Assembly (NCBI GenBank): GCA_903895725.1
Contig: CAITUV010000053.1
Coordinates: 110,116 to 174,115 of the forward strand
Direction: 5' to 3'
From: an uncultured Myxococcales bacterium
GTDB taxonomy: Bacteria > Myxococcota_A > UBA9042 > CAIXZC01
DNA: 64,000 nt
The position numbers and the translations under genes are program-made. The notes under the pieces are model-generated. The model worked only from the letters and a program-made list of their open reading frames with translations. It did not search any database and was not told the DNA's origin. Positions 8,996 through 16,079 of this stretch are shown here, piece by piece. How positions within the stretch are numbered: the first letter of the stretch is position 1; every line of letters starts with the position of its first letter.

Positions 8996-10711
8996 ATGTC
9001 GGACGAGATCATCCATCCCCCGGAGCCCGTGGAACCCGGTGCCGGCAAGCCGGTCCAGGCAAATCCGACGAACCGCCCGAACGAGGAGGCGGCCGGTAGC
9101 GAAAGAACCGAGCTGGACGTGTTGGAGGAGGGGATTCGGCGGCGTGCGCGGGCGGCCCGGTGGACGATGCTGCTGGTCGTGGGGATCCTGGTGGGAGGGG
9201 GGTTCTGGGCGGGAGTGACGATGCTCGGGTACGCGCCCGGAGAGCCGGAGCCCGTCGAGGAGCTGCTGGTGGGGCCGTTCGGGGAGCTGCAGCTCGAGTG
9301 GTTCGAGAGCCTCAGCCTGTCGGCCCGTGTGAACAAGCGGATGGAGACGGAGAAGAAGGAGCTCTTCCGCAAGGCGGCAGAAGAGTTCCTGGCCAAGGCC
9401 CGGGAGGTGGATCCGACACTCGAGGAGCCGTTCCGCAAGCTGACGGACACGATGGGGGGGCACGACCAGGTATCGCTGATCGTGGCCGACCCCTACGATG
9501 CGCTGAGCGGGGCCGTTGGGGCAGTCAACGACGTCCTGGCGCAGCTGCACCCACGGTTCCTGCTCGACGTGGAGCCGTTCGAGGGGCTGTTGGACGAGCA
9601 GTACCTGCTGGGGGGCATGATCTGCACTTACGAGGTCCTGGAGGAGCTGCGGTTCCAGCGCCCGGCGGGGGGAGAGCCGGCGGATCTGCTCGTGGTGCGG
9701 AGGCGGGACTACATGCCGGCCGACTCGTACCGGCAGGGGTTCGTCCGGCGCAAGGACAGCAAGGTGGCACTGGTTCTACAGGACAACGCCACGGCATTTG
9801 CGGCAGACTACCTGTTTCCGAGCTTCGAGCGCCCGGATGCGGCCTTTGACTTGCGGTTCGGCGACAACGTGGATCCAGAGCTCAAGGCACCGTACCGTGC
9901 GATGGTGGAGCTGGCTCAGCTCGAGCTGAAGCAGGCTGCCGGCGCCGAGGAGGAGACTTTCCGCACGGTGGTGTCGGCCGTGGCGAAACGCTCGGTCATC
10001 TACAGGAAGATCGACTACAACGTGGAGAAGCTGGGCGTGCGTTTGAAGCGGCCTGACGGGCTTCTCTGGCCGAGGTCTTTTCCGTACGAGGTGCAGAGGA
10101 AGAACACGGAGGCGAACAAGCGGGGAGAGAAGCTGATCCCGGAAGAGGACCGCAAGGCATTCTTCCGTGTGTCGGAAGAGCTGGACGACGACGAGGCCAA
10201 CCGGATCCTGGCTGCGGTATCACGCCTGATCTCCCGTTCGGTGGGATTCCACGAGGCCCGTCACGTGTTCGACATCCGTGACGACGTGGATGCGGGCACG
10301 TGCGTTCGAGCCCAGGTTCACCTGGCGGATGACGACCCCGACTTCCTGCGGGACGTCGACCTGGAAATGCGGTCCCACCTGACTCAGATGGTGGAATCGC
10401 CCCAGACGGTTCGGTTGACGCTGCTGACGCTGTTGAGCCACCTGTACCAGCGCTCGGGGACGGTCTACTTCTATGCGGCCCGGACACTGCTCCACCCGCT
10501 GGCATGGCGGGATCCGGACGACAAGCCCCCGTACGGGCTCGCCTATGCCGAGGAGCTGACGCTGAGGCTTGCGGCGCTCGAGCCGGAGGAGCTGCAGTCC
10601 CGTGCCATGGCGGTGTGGAAGGAGTGCTACGGGGAGGAGTATCCGGCCCTGAAGCTCGAGGAAGCCGAGGCCGAGGCCAGCGCCGGGGGTTGCAGCATTG
10701 CGGGGTGGTGA
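8996..10711 (+). CDS. Single-pass membrane protein with HEARH motif, function unknown
   Basis: The protein has 571 aa. A Pro-rich cytoplasmic N-terminus (1-50) is followed by one membrane segment (about 58-78) and a large, mostly charged extracytoplasmic region. At 419-423 it has HEARH within GFHEARHVFD, which fits the HExxH zinc-binding signature. Residues downstream (LAYAEELTLRL, about 520) could hold a third ligand, but this is only inferred. The C-terminus ends in a Gly/Cys tail. The ATG at 8996 follows GGAGGG. It is divergent from the M28 peptidase gene (144 bases apart) and convergent with the RuBisCO-like operon. I do not recognise the family. It could be a membrane-tethered metallopeptidase or simply a helical protein with a chance motif. 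Confidence 0.65.
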   Translation: MSDEIIHPPEPVEPGAGKPVQANPTNRPNEEAAGSERTELDVLEEGIRRRARAARWTMLLVVGILVGGGFWAGVTMLGYAPGEPEPVEELLVGPFGELQLEWFESLSLSARVNKRMETEKKELFRKAAEEFLAKAREVDPTLEEPFRKLTDTMGGHDQVSLIVADPYDALSGAVGAVNDVLAQLHPRFLLDVEPFEGLLDEQYLLGGMICTYEVLEELRFQRPAGGEPADLLVVRRRDYMPADSYRQGFVRRKDSKVALVLQDNATAFAADYLFPSFERPDAAFDLRFGDNVDPELKAPYRAMVELAQLELKQAAGAEEETFRTVVSAVAKRSVIYRKIDYNVEKLGVRLKRPDGLLWPRSFPYEVQRKNTEANKRGEKLIPEEDRKAFFRVSEELDDDEANRILAAVSRLISRSVGFHEARHVFDIRDDVDAGTCVRAQVHLADDDPDFLRDVDLEMRSHLTQMVESPQTVRLTLLTLLSHLYQRSGTVYFYAARTLLHPLAWRDPDDKPPYGLAYAEELTLRLAALEPEELQSRAMAVWKECYGEEYPALKLEEAEAEASAGGCSIAGW

Positions 10712-10756
10712 GCGGCGTCGAGGTCCTGCCCGGAACCTTCGGCCTCCCGGGGCGGC

Positions 10757-11896
10757 TCAGGAGACGGCGTTACGGAACTCGGCGCAGGCAGCCACGAGGC
10801 CGTCGGGGTGGCGGTGAAGATCTCCGCCGATCAGCAGCATGACGTCCCTTCCGTAGAACTCGACCATCTCGGCGATGCGGGAGCGCTTCATTCCGCCGGC
10901 AGGAACGGGGAGAATGGGGGCCAGGTGGCCCATGGGGGCCCGACAGCCTGCCGCTGCGTCAGAGCATTCCTCCTTCGAAAAGGAGAATCGGCCTCCGTAG
11001 TTCGGGAAGATCGTGGCGTCCGCTCCGGCCAGCCGGGCGATCTGCCCGAACAGGACGAAATGGGAGATGCCTTGGTCGGGACGGACCACGAAGCTGCCCT
11101 GGAGCGCCGGATGATTGAGGATCGGGAGCCCGAGCTCGTCGTCGTCGGCCAGGAGCCGCATGGCATCGAATCCGACCAGGCCCGGGGCAACGAGGAACCC
11201 TCCGGCCCCGGCGTTCCTGGCGGTGCGGGCCCGTTCGAGCAGCTCACCGGCCGGTGCGGTCACGTTGGGCAGGTAAAGGCAACGCCCACCGGTCTTGCGA
11301 TTGGCCCGCTCGACGGCTTCCGCACAGCGCTGGACCCGCTCCAGGAATGGGGAGAATGACTGGTCGGCCAGCCCGTGGTCATCCTTGATGAAGTCCGCAC
11401 CTCCGAGTGCGAATCTGCCGGCCAGCTCAGCCAATTCGGCACAGGTGAGCCCCATGGGCTTGAGTGCCGTGCACAGCAGAGGTCTGTCGGGTGCCCCGGC
11501 CAGTTGCCGAAGCCCCGCCACTCCGAAGCGGGGCCCCCGATAGCGGGCGACAAGGCGGGGGCCCGGCTCAAACCGCTGGACCCGTACACCCGGAAGCAGG
11601 CTGGCGTTCCCGAACAGCACGTTCAGGAGCTGGGTGAGCTCGGTCCCGGCGATGTCGGCGGAGAAGACCAGCTCTGCGTCAAACAGCTCTCTCCCGACCT
11701 CCGTGACCCGGGAAACCCGGGCGACGATGTGCTGCGAGATCTCTTCGACCCAGACCAGGTCTGCGGGAAACTCGATGGTCTGCTCGACCGAGAGAGCCTG
11801 GGCCTTGTCTTCGGCCTCGGTGCGCGTCCCGGTCAGTCGATAGGTGACCGCAAAGGTCTCGGATGGGGCAAGGTGGGGATGGGGGATGGATTCCAT
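10757..11896 (-). CDS. RuBisCO-like protein (form IV)
   Basis: The protein has 379 aa with the RuBisCO large-subunit fold: an N-terminal alpha/beta domain (about 1-125) and a TIM barrel (about 130-375). Recognisable positions are TALKPMGL (RuBisCO TIKPKLGL; Lys175 kept, Lys177 replaced), DFIKDDHGL (carbamylated Lys201 and Asp203 kept, Glu204 replaced by His), LNHPALQGS (His294 kept, Arg295 replaced), AGGMKRS and GGDLHRHPDG. The loop-6 Lys motif is replaced by FPNYGGRFSF. It therefore cannot fix CO2 by the normal mechanism; relatives are isomerases, enolases or decarboxylases of phosphorylated sugars. The ATG at 11896 follows GGGAGG. It is the third gene of an operon with split transketolase subunits, which suggests a sugar-phosphate substrate. 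Confidence 0.85.
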   Translation of the reverse strand: MESIPHPHLAPSETFAVTYRLTGTRTEAEDKAQALSVEQTIEFPADLVWVEEISQHIVARVSRVTEVGRELFDAELVFSADIAGTELTQLLNVLFGNASLLPGVRVQRFEPGPRLVARYRGPRFGVAGLRQLAGAPDRPLLCTALKPMGLTCAELAELAGRFALGGADFIKDDHGLADQSFSPFLERVQRCAEAVERANRKTGGRCLYLPNVTAPAGELLERARTARNAGAGGFLVAPGLVGFDAMRLLADDDELGLPILNHPALQGSFVVRPDQGISHFVLFGQIARLAGADATIFPNYGGRFSFSKEECSDAAAGCRAPMGHLAPILPVPAGGMKRSRIAEMVEFYGRDVMLLIGGDLHRHPDGLVAACAEFRNAVS

Positions 11897-11967
11897 GGGG
11901 GGGCCTCCCGTCAGTTCAGGCCAAGGGGTCGGTCCTGTGTCCCGCATACCGGGCCGACGGTCCGCAT

Positions 11968-13125
11968 CTAGAGATCCTCCGCCTTGACCGGTGGGCCGGC
12001 GGGGGCGGGGTCCATCGAGGTCAGCTCCTCCAGCGAGATGTCAAGCCGCTGACCGATCAGCCCCTCGACCGCCAGGACGGCGGCCTGCGCGTCAAGCCCG
12101 TACTTGCGCATGAGATAGCCTTTCGAGGCACCGTGCGCATAGACATCCTGGAGGCCGAGACGGACGAGCCTGCGCCCGCTGCCAAGCTCGGCCATGCGCT
12201 CGGCCACGGCGCTGCCAAGGCCCCCGATGACACTATGGTTCTCGAGCACGACGATTCCCTTGGCCGCTGCGGTCAGCGCTGCATCGACTCGGTCGTCGGT
12301 GAAGGGCTTGAGGGTGGAGACGTGGAGGTGGTCGATCCGGATGCCTCGCTTGCGGAGCGCCATGGAGGCCCGGATGCCTTCTTCCGTGCAGATTCCGCTG
12401 GTGAGCAGGGCGATGTCTGGGTGCCGCTCCTCGCCGGCTGCCTCCGGGGCACCCCCCTGGCTGCGACTTGTGTCGGTCCAGGGGGTTCCCCTACGGTCCG
12501 GCTCGTCGCTCGATCGGACGTCTGCCTCCCCGGCACCACCCTGGCTGCGACTTGTGTCGGTCCAGGGGGTTCCGCGCTGCAGCACCCGGGCCTGGCCGAG
12601 ACGCAGGGGCTCGGTCGAGGGGAAGAGGCGGGGGACCTGGCCGCGCAGGCACCGGATGTAGACGGGACCTGGGATGGCGTGGGCAGCGTCCAGGACGGAC
12701 TCGACGTCGGTGGCATCACCGCACTCGAGGACGGTCATATTGGGTAGCGCACGCATGAGAGCGAGGTCGTCCGTGGCCTGGTGAGTGACTCCGCCCGGCG
12801 TGGTGATGCCCGGGAGGAACCCGCAGAACCGAACGGGCAGGCCGGGATAGGCAACCGACATGGCGAGCTGGTCGAACGCCCGGCGGCAGATGAAGACCGA
12901 AAACGTGTGGATGTGGGGAAGAAAGCCCTCACGGGCCATCCCGCCGGCAAAGCTGACCATGTTCTGCTCGGCCATGCCCATGGAGAAGAACCGATCGGGG
13001 TGCGTATCCCGAAAATCATCGGCCTCGCACGACGCTGTGAGATCCGCGGAGAGGACGACGACCCGTGGCTTGTCCGCTGCAAAGCGAACCAGGTTTCGGG
13101 CATGGGGGCGGGTGACGAATTCCAT
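11968..13125 (-). CDS. Transketolase C-terminal (pyrimidine-binding plus C-terminal) subunit
   Basis: The protein has 385 aa. It has the second half of a thiamine-diphosphate transketolase: GMAEQNMVSFAGGMA (cofactor-activating Glu), FICRRAFDQL, GGVTHQATDDLALMR and LPNMTVLECGDATD, then the C-terminal domain starting near ALLTSGICTEEG. Between them, about residues 185-235, there is an insertion containing RGTPWTDTSRSQGGA twice, encoded by an 84-bp tandem repeat; this is not found in ordinary transketolases. The ATG at 13125 follows GGAGGGAGG, 2 bases after the stop of the N-terminal subunit gene, so translation is probably coupled. It must associate with the N-terminal subunit to form the two-site enzyme. 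The exact donor and acceptor sugars are unknown. Confidence 0.85.
   Translation of the reverse strand: MEFVTRPHARNLVRFAADKPRVVVLSADLTASCEADDFRDTHPDRFFSMGMAEQNMVSFAGGMAREGFLPHIHTFSVFICRRAFDQLAMSVAYPGLPVRFCGFLPGITTPGGVTHQATDDLALMRALPNMTVLECGDATDVESVLDAAHAIPGPVYIRCLRGQVPRLFPSTEPLRLGQARVLQRGTPWTDTSRSQGGAGEADVRSSDEPDRRGTPWTDTSRSQGGAPEAAGEERHPDIALLTSGICTEEGIRASMALRKRGIRIDHLHVSTLKPFTDDRVDAALTAAAKGIVVLENHSVIGGLGSAVAERMAELGSGRRLVRLGLQDVYAHGASKGYLMRKYGLDAQAAVLAVEGLIGQRLDISLEELTSMDPAPAGPPVKAEDL
12438..12572. repeat. 84-bp in-frame tandem repeat with palindromic core inside transketolase gene
   Basis: Two copies of a 51-bp unit (12438-12488 and 12522-12572) are offset by exactly 84 bases (28 codons) and differ at only three positions. 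The core is palindromic: CCCCCTGG and CCAGGGGG arms enclose CGAC/GTCG around a TTGT loop in copy 1. It is read as RGTPWTDTSRSQGGA in both copies. Confidence 0.8.
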
Positions 13126-13127
13126 GT

Positions 13128-14099
13128 TCAACCTCCCTCCATTTCGTGGAGGAAGGCTCGAAACCTCTCTTCCTCATGGGACGACTTGAACCGAACGTAG
13201 TGGAGCTTCCCGCCCCGCGTGGCAAGCAGCGGGATTCCTCGGCAGGGGTCGGTGTGACAGACGATGACGAGGGGCTTGCCGGCCTGCCGTGATGAGGCTG
13301 CTGCGACCAGTGCTTCGGGGTCATGCCCGTCGACGTCGGCGGCAGCGCCTCCGAAGGCCTTGACGCGCTGGGCAATCGGGTCGATTTCCATGACCTTGCG
13401 CATGGCTCCGTCGCACTGCTGCTCGTTGGCATCGACGAGCACGGTAACGTTGTCGATCTTCTGCCAGGCCATGGCGGCAATGGCCTCGAAGGTCTGCCCT
13501 TCCTGGAATTCGCCGTCGGACATGAAGACCCAGTTGTGGCCGGGCTCGCCTTTGAGCTTGCGGGCCAGGGCCACACCGGCGGCCTGGCTCAGGCACTGGG
13601 CGAGGGAGCCTGCGGTCACCTCATGGCCCGGGCTGTGCTCGGCACCGATGAGCTCGACGGAGCTGCCGTCCTGGTTGAACTGGGCGAGCCCTTCTGGGGC
13701 CATGCGGCCGACTTCGATCAGGGTCGAATAGAGGACCAGGGCGTAGTGAACGGGCGAGAAGAAGAATCGGTCCAGTGCCGGCTCGTGAGGCCCGTTGTAG
13801 CCGGAGCCTGTCATGTAGGTCGGGTTGCCGGGGCCGGGGACGCCGAGGAACGGCGGTGGCACGGGCGGCGCGATGCTCGGGCCGAGCTTCATGAGCCGGA
13901 CGTACAGCGTCGCCAGGGCATCGGCCGAGGAGCAGGCCTGGCTCAAATAGCCGCCGTTGTTTCGCAGGGTGTGCTCGAGCACACGGCGCCGGATTCCGCG
14001 GGCAACTCTATCCACGTCGGCCAGCCAGGCAGGGGGGGCCGTCGGACTGCTGGAGCCACGGATTCCGCCCTCATCCATTCCGAGATTGCCGGTCGTCAC
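13128..14099 (-). CDS. Transketolase N-terminal (thiamine pyrophosphate-binding) subunit
   Basis: The protein has 323 aa. It carries the first half of transketolase: HSPGHEVTAGSLAQCLSQAAG resembles the GHLGQGLS region, and MSDGEFQEGQTFEA with a following VDANEQQ is the Mg/ThDP motif (GDGE...N), with the first Gly replaced by Ser. Pathway relatives include two-gene transketolases such as apulose-4-phosphate transketolase and many unassigned ones. The GTG start at 14099 follows GGAGGTGGAGAA; an ATG seven codons later (14078) is a weaker alternative. It is the promoter-proximal gene of the operon transketolase-N, transketolase-C, RuBisCO-like protein. There is an unusual Pro-rich loop near SIAPPVPPPFLGVPG. 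Confidence 0.85.
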   Translation of the reverse strand: MTTGNLGMDEGGIRGSSSPTAPPAWLADVDRVARGIRRRVLEHTLRNNGGYLSQACSSADALATLYVRLMKLGPSIAPPVPPPFLGVPGPGNPTYMTGSGYNGPHEPALDRFFFSPVHYALVLYSTLIEVGRMAPEGLAQFNQDGSSVELIGAEHSPGHEVTAGSLAQCLSQAAGVALARKLKGEPGHNWVFMSDGEFQEGQTFEAIAAMAWQKIDNVTVLVDANEQQCDGAMRKVMEIDPIAQRVKAFGGAAADVDGHDPEALVAAASSRQAGKPLVIVCHTDPCRGIPLLATRGGKLHYVRFKSSHEEERFRAFLHEMEGG

Positions 14100-14119
14100 T
14101 TCTCCACCTCCGGGCGGCA

Positions 14120-14148
14120 GATATAGCAAAGGCGGGGGGGGGATTCAA
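14120..14148 (-). promoter_or_regulatory. Promoter for transketolase/RuBisCO-like operon
   Basis: On the minus strand, TTGAAT (14148-14143), 17 bases, then TATATC (14125-14120), about 20 bases before the GTG at 14099. A run of 9-10 C fills part of the spacer, so its length may vary by slippage. Confidence 0.6.
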
Positions 14149-14155
14149 TGGAGAG

Positions 14156-14273
14156 GGCGATAGGACGATAGGACGATGGGACAATAGGACGCATGGGACG
14201 GATAGGACGCATGGAAGACATAGGACGGGAGGGAACGAGGGGGGGGCTTTTGACCGGGGGCTGGTGGGGCTAG
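14156..14273. repeat. Dispersed ATAGGAC repeat element, copy A
   Basis: Eight or so degenerate ATAGGACG or ATGGGACG units (about 14158-14227) are followed by a G-rich stretch, CTTTT, and GGGGCTAG at 14266-14273. The whole segment aligns, base for base over the last part, with the reverse complement of 38429-38520, so it is a dispersed element and not a simple microsatellite. Confidence 0.75.
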
Positions 14274-14434
14274 AGCACTGATCAGCTAAAGGGACCGAGC
14301 AGGCGGAAGTCCGCATGATTGCTGGGAAGGCGCGACGATGAGGCGTGGAGGTGCCACGGCGAAGAGGAGCAACGCAACCCAGCATTCGTGCGGGATTTCG
14401 TCTGCGACGGGAGTCTAGCTGTTCAGTGCTCTAG
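14270..14434. mobile_element. MITE-like palindromic element with CTAG flanks
   Basis: The ends are inverted repeats: CTAGAGCACTGATCAGCT (14270-14287) and AGCTGTTCAGTGCTCTAG (14417-14434), one mismatch in 18. The inner parts are also complementary (about 20 of 26 positions between roughly 14307-14332 and 14388-14413), so the whole element can fold into a long hairpin. CTAG at both outer edges looks like a 4-bp target duplication. It has no coding capacity. The right CTAG supplies the stop codon of the gene at 14431-15918. Confidence 0.7.
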
Positions 14435-15918
14435 TCGGCGGCTGTTCCTACACAGCGGAGGCCGCACAGATAGCAGCCTCGGTCGGGGGGGATGTCGGTG
14501 GGCAGGGTACGCCGGGCGGCCAGGCGGAAACCGACTGGATCATAGTCTAGCCAGGTGCCTCCCTTGAACACGATGGCATCGGGCTGGGGAGTGCCGGGCC
14601 CGGCGGTGACCCATTCTGCGAGATTGCCGGCGAGGTCGCATACGCCGTAAGGGCTCTGGCCTGCGGCAAAGCTGCACCCGGGGGCGAGGGTCGGGAAGCC
14701 GTCACCGCTCCAGAGTGCATTTTCCGGAACGGGCGAGTAGCCCGGCACGCCCGAAGCGGGCTGTTCGGCCAGATTGGCCACGGGGAGAAACATTGCCTCC
14801 GAGGCCCCGGTGCCGTCGGAGACCGCTCGACTCGCCCCGGCCGTTGCGGGTGCCGGCAGGGGAAACTCGTTGCCCCAGGGGAAACGGTCGAACGATGCGC
14901 CACGGCCGGCCCGGATCCACTCGGCTTCAGTGGGCAGGCGCATGCCGGCCCACTCGCAGTAGGCCCGGGCCGCATCGTGCCAGATACACGGGGCCGGAAC
15001 GGAATCGCCCGGCTCAGCGAGGAGCCGACACATCTCGCGGTCGAGTGCGAGCTCGGGGCAGGCACCGTCGGCTACGCAGGCCTTGTATTGGCCAAGGTTG
15101 ACCTCTTTGCGCTGGATCGAGAACGCTTCCGTGTGGAAAAGCCGGGGTGGGAGATAGGGCCCCAGGGCATCGAGCGGACCGGGATCGCCCAGCCATACGG
15201 GACCGGCGGGGACAGGGCACAGCTCTCCCTGGCGGGGATCAGCGGATTTTGAACAGCCCATCGACGCAACGGCGGGTTCCGACTCGATTCCGTCGGCGAG
15301 CCGCAGGAGGTCCGGCCGAGCCAGGAGAGCCTGGTGCACGCGGGCCCTCAGCTCGGCCTCGTCGAGAAGCACGGGGACCAGGAGCGGGATGGGGGCGGCT
15401 GAAGTGCCACCAAGCTCCCTCACCAGGGCGGCCAGCTCGTCCATTCGGGCCGCCTCCACGCCGTGGAAGAACGTGTAGAAAGGCACGACGGTGGTACCGG
15501 AGAGCGGGATCTTTCGGAGCGCTTCGAGCGCCTGGGGCGTGGGCCCCTTCTCCCAGATGGGAAAGCCGAGGAAGAGAAGGCGGGGGGAGAGAGCACGCAG
15601 CTGGTCCTCGACCTCCGAGAGCATCCTGCCCTGGGCAGGAATCCCGGGATCGGGAGGGTCTGAGAACAGCACGATGGTTCCGCCCAGCACGCGACCGATC
15701 TCGTCACCGGCCATGGCGGTGCGGCCGGTGAAGCTGTGGGCCACGACGGCAATGGACGCATCCCGAACCAGGTGGGGCGGATGCGGGGTCGACGGGTCGT
15801 CCCGGCGGCAGGACGTTGGGAGGAGGAGATTGACCACCAGCAGGGCGACCGCGACCCACGCAGTCTGCACCCGCCGGGACAGAACGAGCCTTGCAGGTGC
15901 GGCGCGGCGGAGCTCCAT
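14431..15918 (-). CDS. Lipoprotein: flavodoxin-like domain fused to SUMF1/FGE-fold domain
   Basis: The protein has 495 aa. The N-terminal membrane segment (about 20-36) ends in PTSC, a possible lipobox (Cys37). Residues about 50-210 resemble a flavodoxin (VVAHSFTGRTAMAG near the start, LLFLGFPIWEKGPT and VPFYTFFHG later). Residues about 245-490 have the formylglycine-generating-enzyme fold (NLGQYKACV, CEWAGMRLPTEAEWIRAG, FPWGNEFP, GNLAEWV, VFKGGTWLDYDPVGFRLAAR). The two copper-binding Cys of true FGEs, which follow RGGSW, are absent here, so sulfatase maturation is unlikely. The ATG at 15918 follows GGGAGGAACTGACC. Its TAG stop lies in the end of the MITE-like element. Redox signalling or protein modification in the periplasm is possible, but the role is not known. 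Confidence 0.75.
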   Translation of the reverse strand: MELRRAAPARLVLSRRVQTAWVAVALLVVNLLLPTSCRRDDPSTPHPPHLVRDASIAVVAHSFTGRTAMAGDEIGRVLGGTIVLFSDPPDPGIPAQGRMLSEVEDQLRALSPRLLFLGFPIWEKGPTPQALEALRKIPLSGTTVVPFYTFFHGVEAARMDELAALVRELGGTSAAPIPLLVPVLLDEAELRARVHQALLARPDLLRLADGIESEPAVASMGCSKSADPRQGELCPVPAGPVWLGDPGPLDALGPYLPPRLFHTEAFSIQRKEVNLGQYKACVADGACPELALDREMCRLLAEPGDSVPAPCIWHDAARAYCEWAGMRLPTEAEWIRAGRGASFDRFPWGNEFPLPAPATAGASRAVSDGTGASEAMFLPVANLAEQPASGVPGYSPVPENALWSGDGFPTLAPGCSFAAGQSPYGVCDLAGNLAEWVTAGPGTPQPDAIVFKGGTWLDYDPVGFRLAARRTLPTDIPPDRGCYLCGLRCVGTAAD

Positions 15919-15945
15919 GGTCAGTTCCTCCCGGTGCCGCGGCCT

Positions 15946-15974
15946 ACTATGCACGGCACTGGCGCGGGATGCAA
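15946..15974 (-). promoter_or_regulatory. Promoter for 14431-15918
   Basis: On the minus strand, TTGCAT (15974-15969), 17 bases, then CATAGT (15951-15946), 28 bases before the ATG. It is back-to-back with the promoter at 15983-16011. Confidence 0.5.
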
Positions 15975-15982
15975 CTGGCGCA

Positions 15983-16011
15983 TTGGCAGAGACGTTCGAT
16001 GGGTGTAGAAT
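15983..16011 (+). promoter_or_regulatory. Promoter for acfC-like gene
   Basis: TTGGCA (15983-15988), 17 bases, TAGAAT (16006-16011). It is one of the closest consensus matches in the window and lies 68 bases before the ATG at 16080. Confidence 0.65.
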
Positions 16012-16079
16012 CGGTTTCGGGGAGGGATGCTTCAACTTGCGAATGCGCTGACAACCTGTGGCGGGAGGGAGGGGGAGCC

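Noticed and set aside
7448..9550. 700-residue version of the M28 peptidase
   Set aside because: The extra part overlaps the divergent gene at 8996. The ATG at 8851 has a good ribosome site and is followed directly by a signal peptide.
11897..11947. Upstream start of the RuBisCO-like gene
   Set aside because: The ATG at 11947 has no ribosome site, while ATG 11896 follows GGGAGG.
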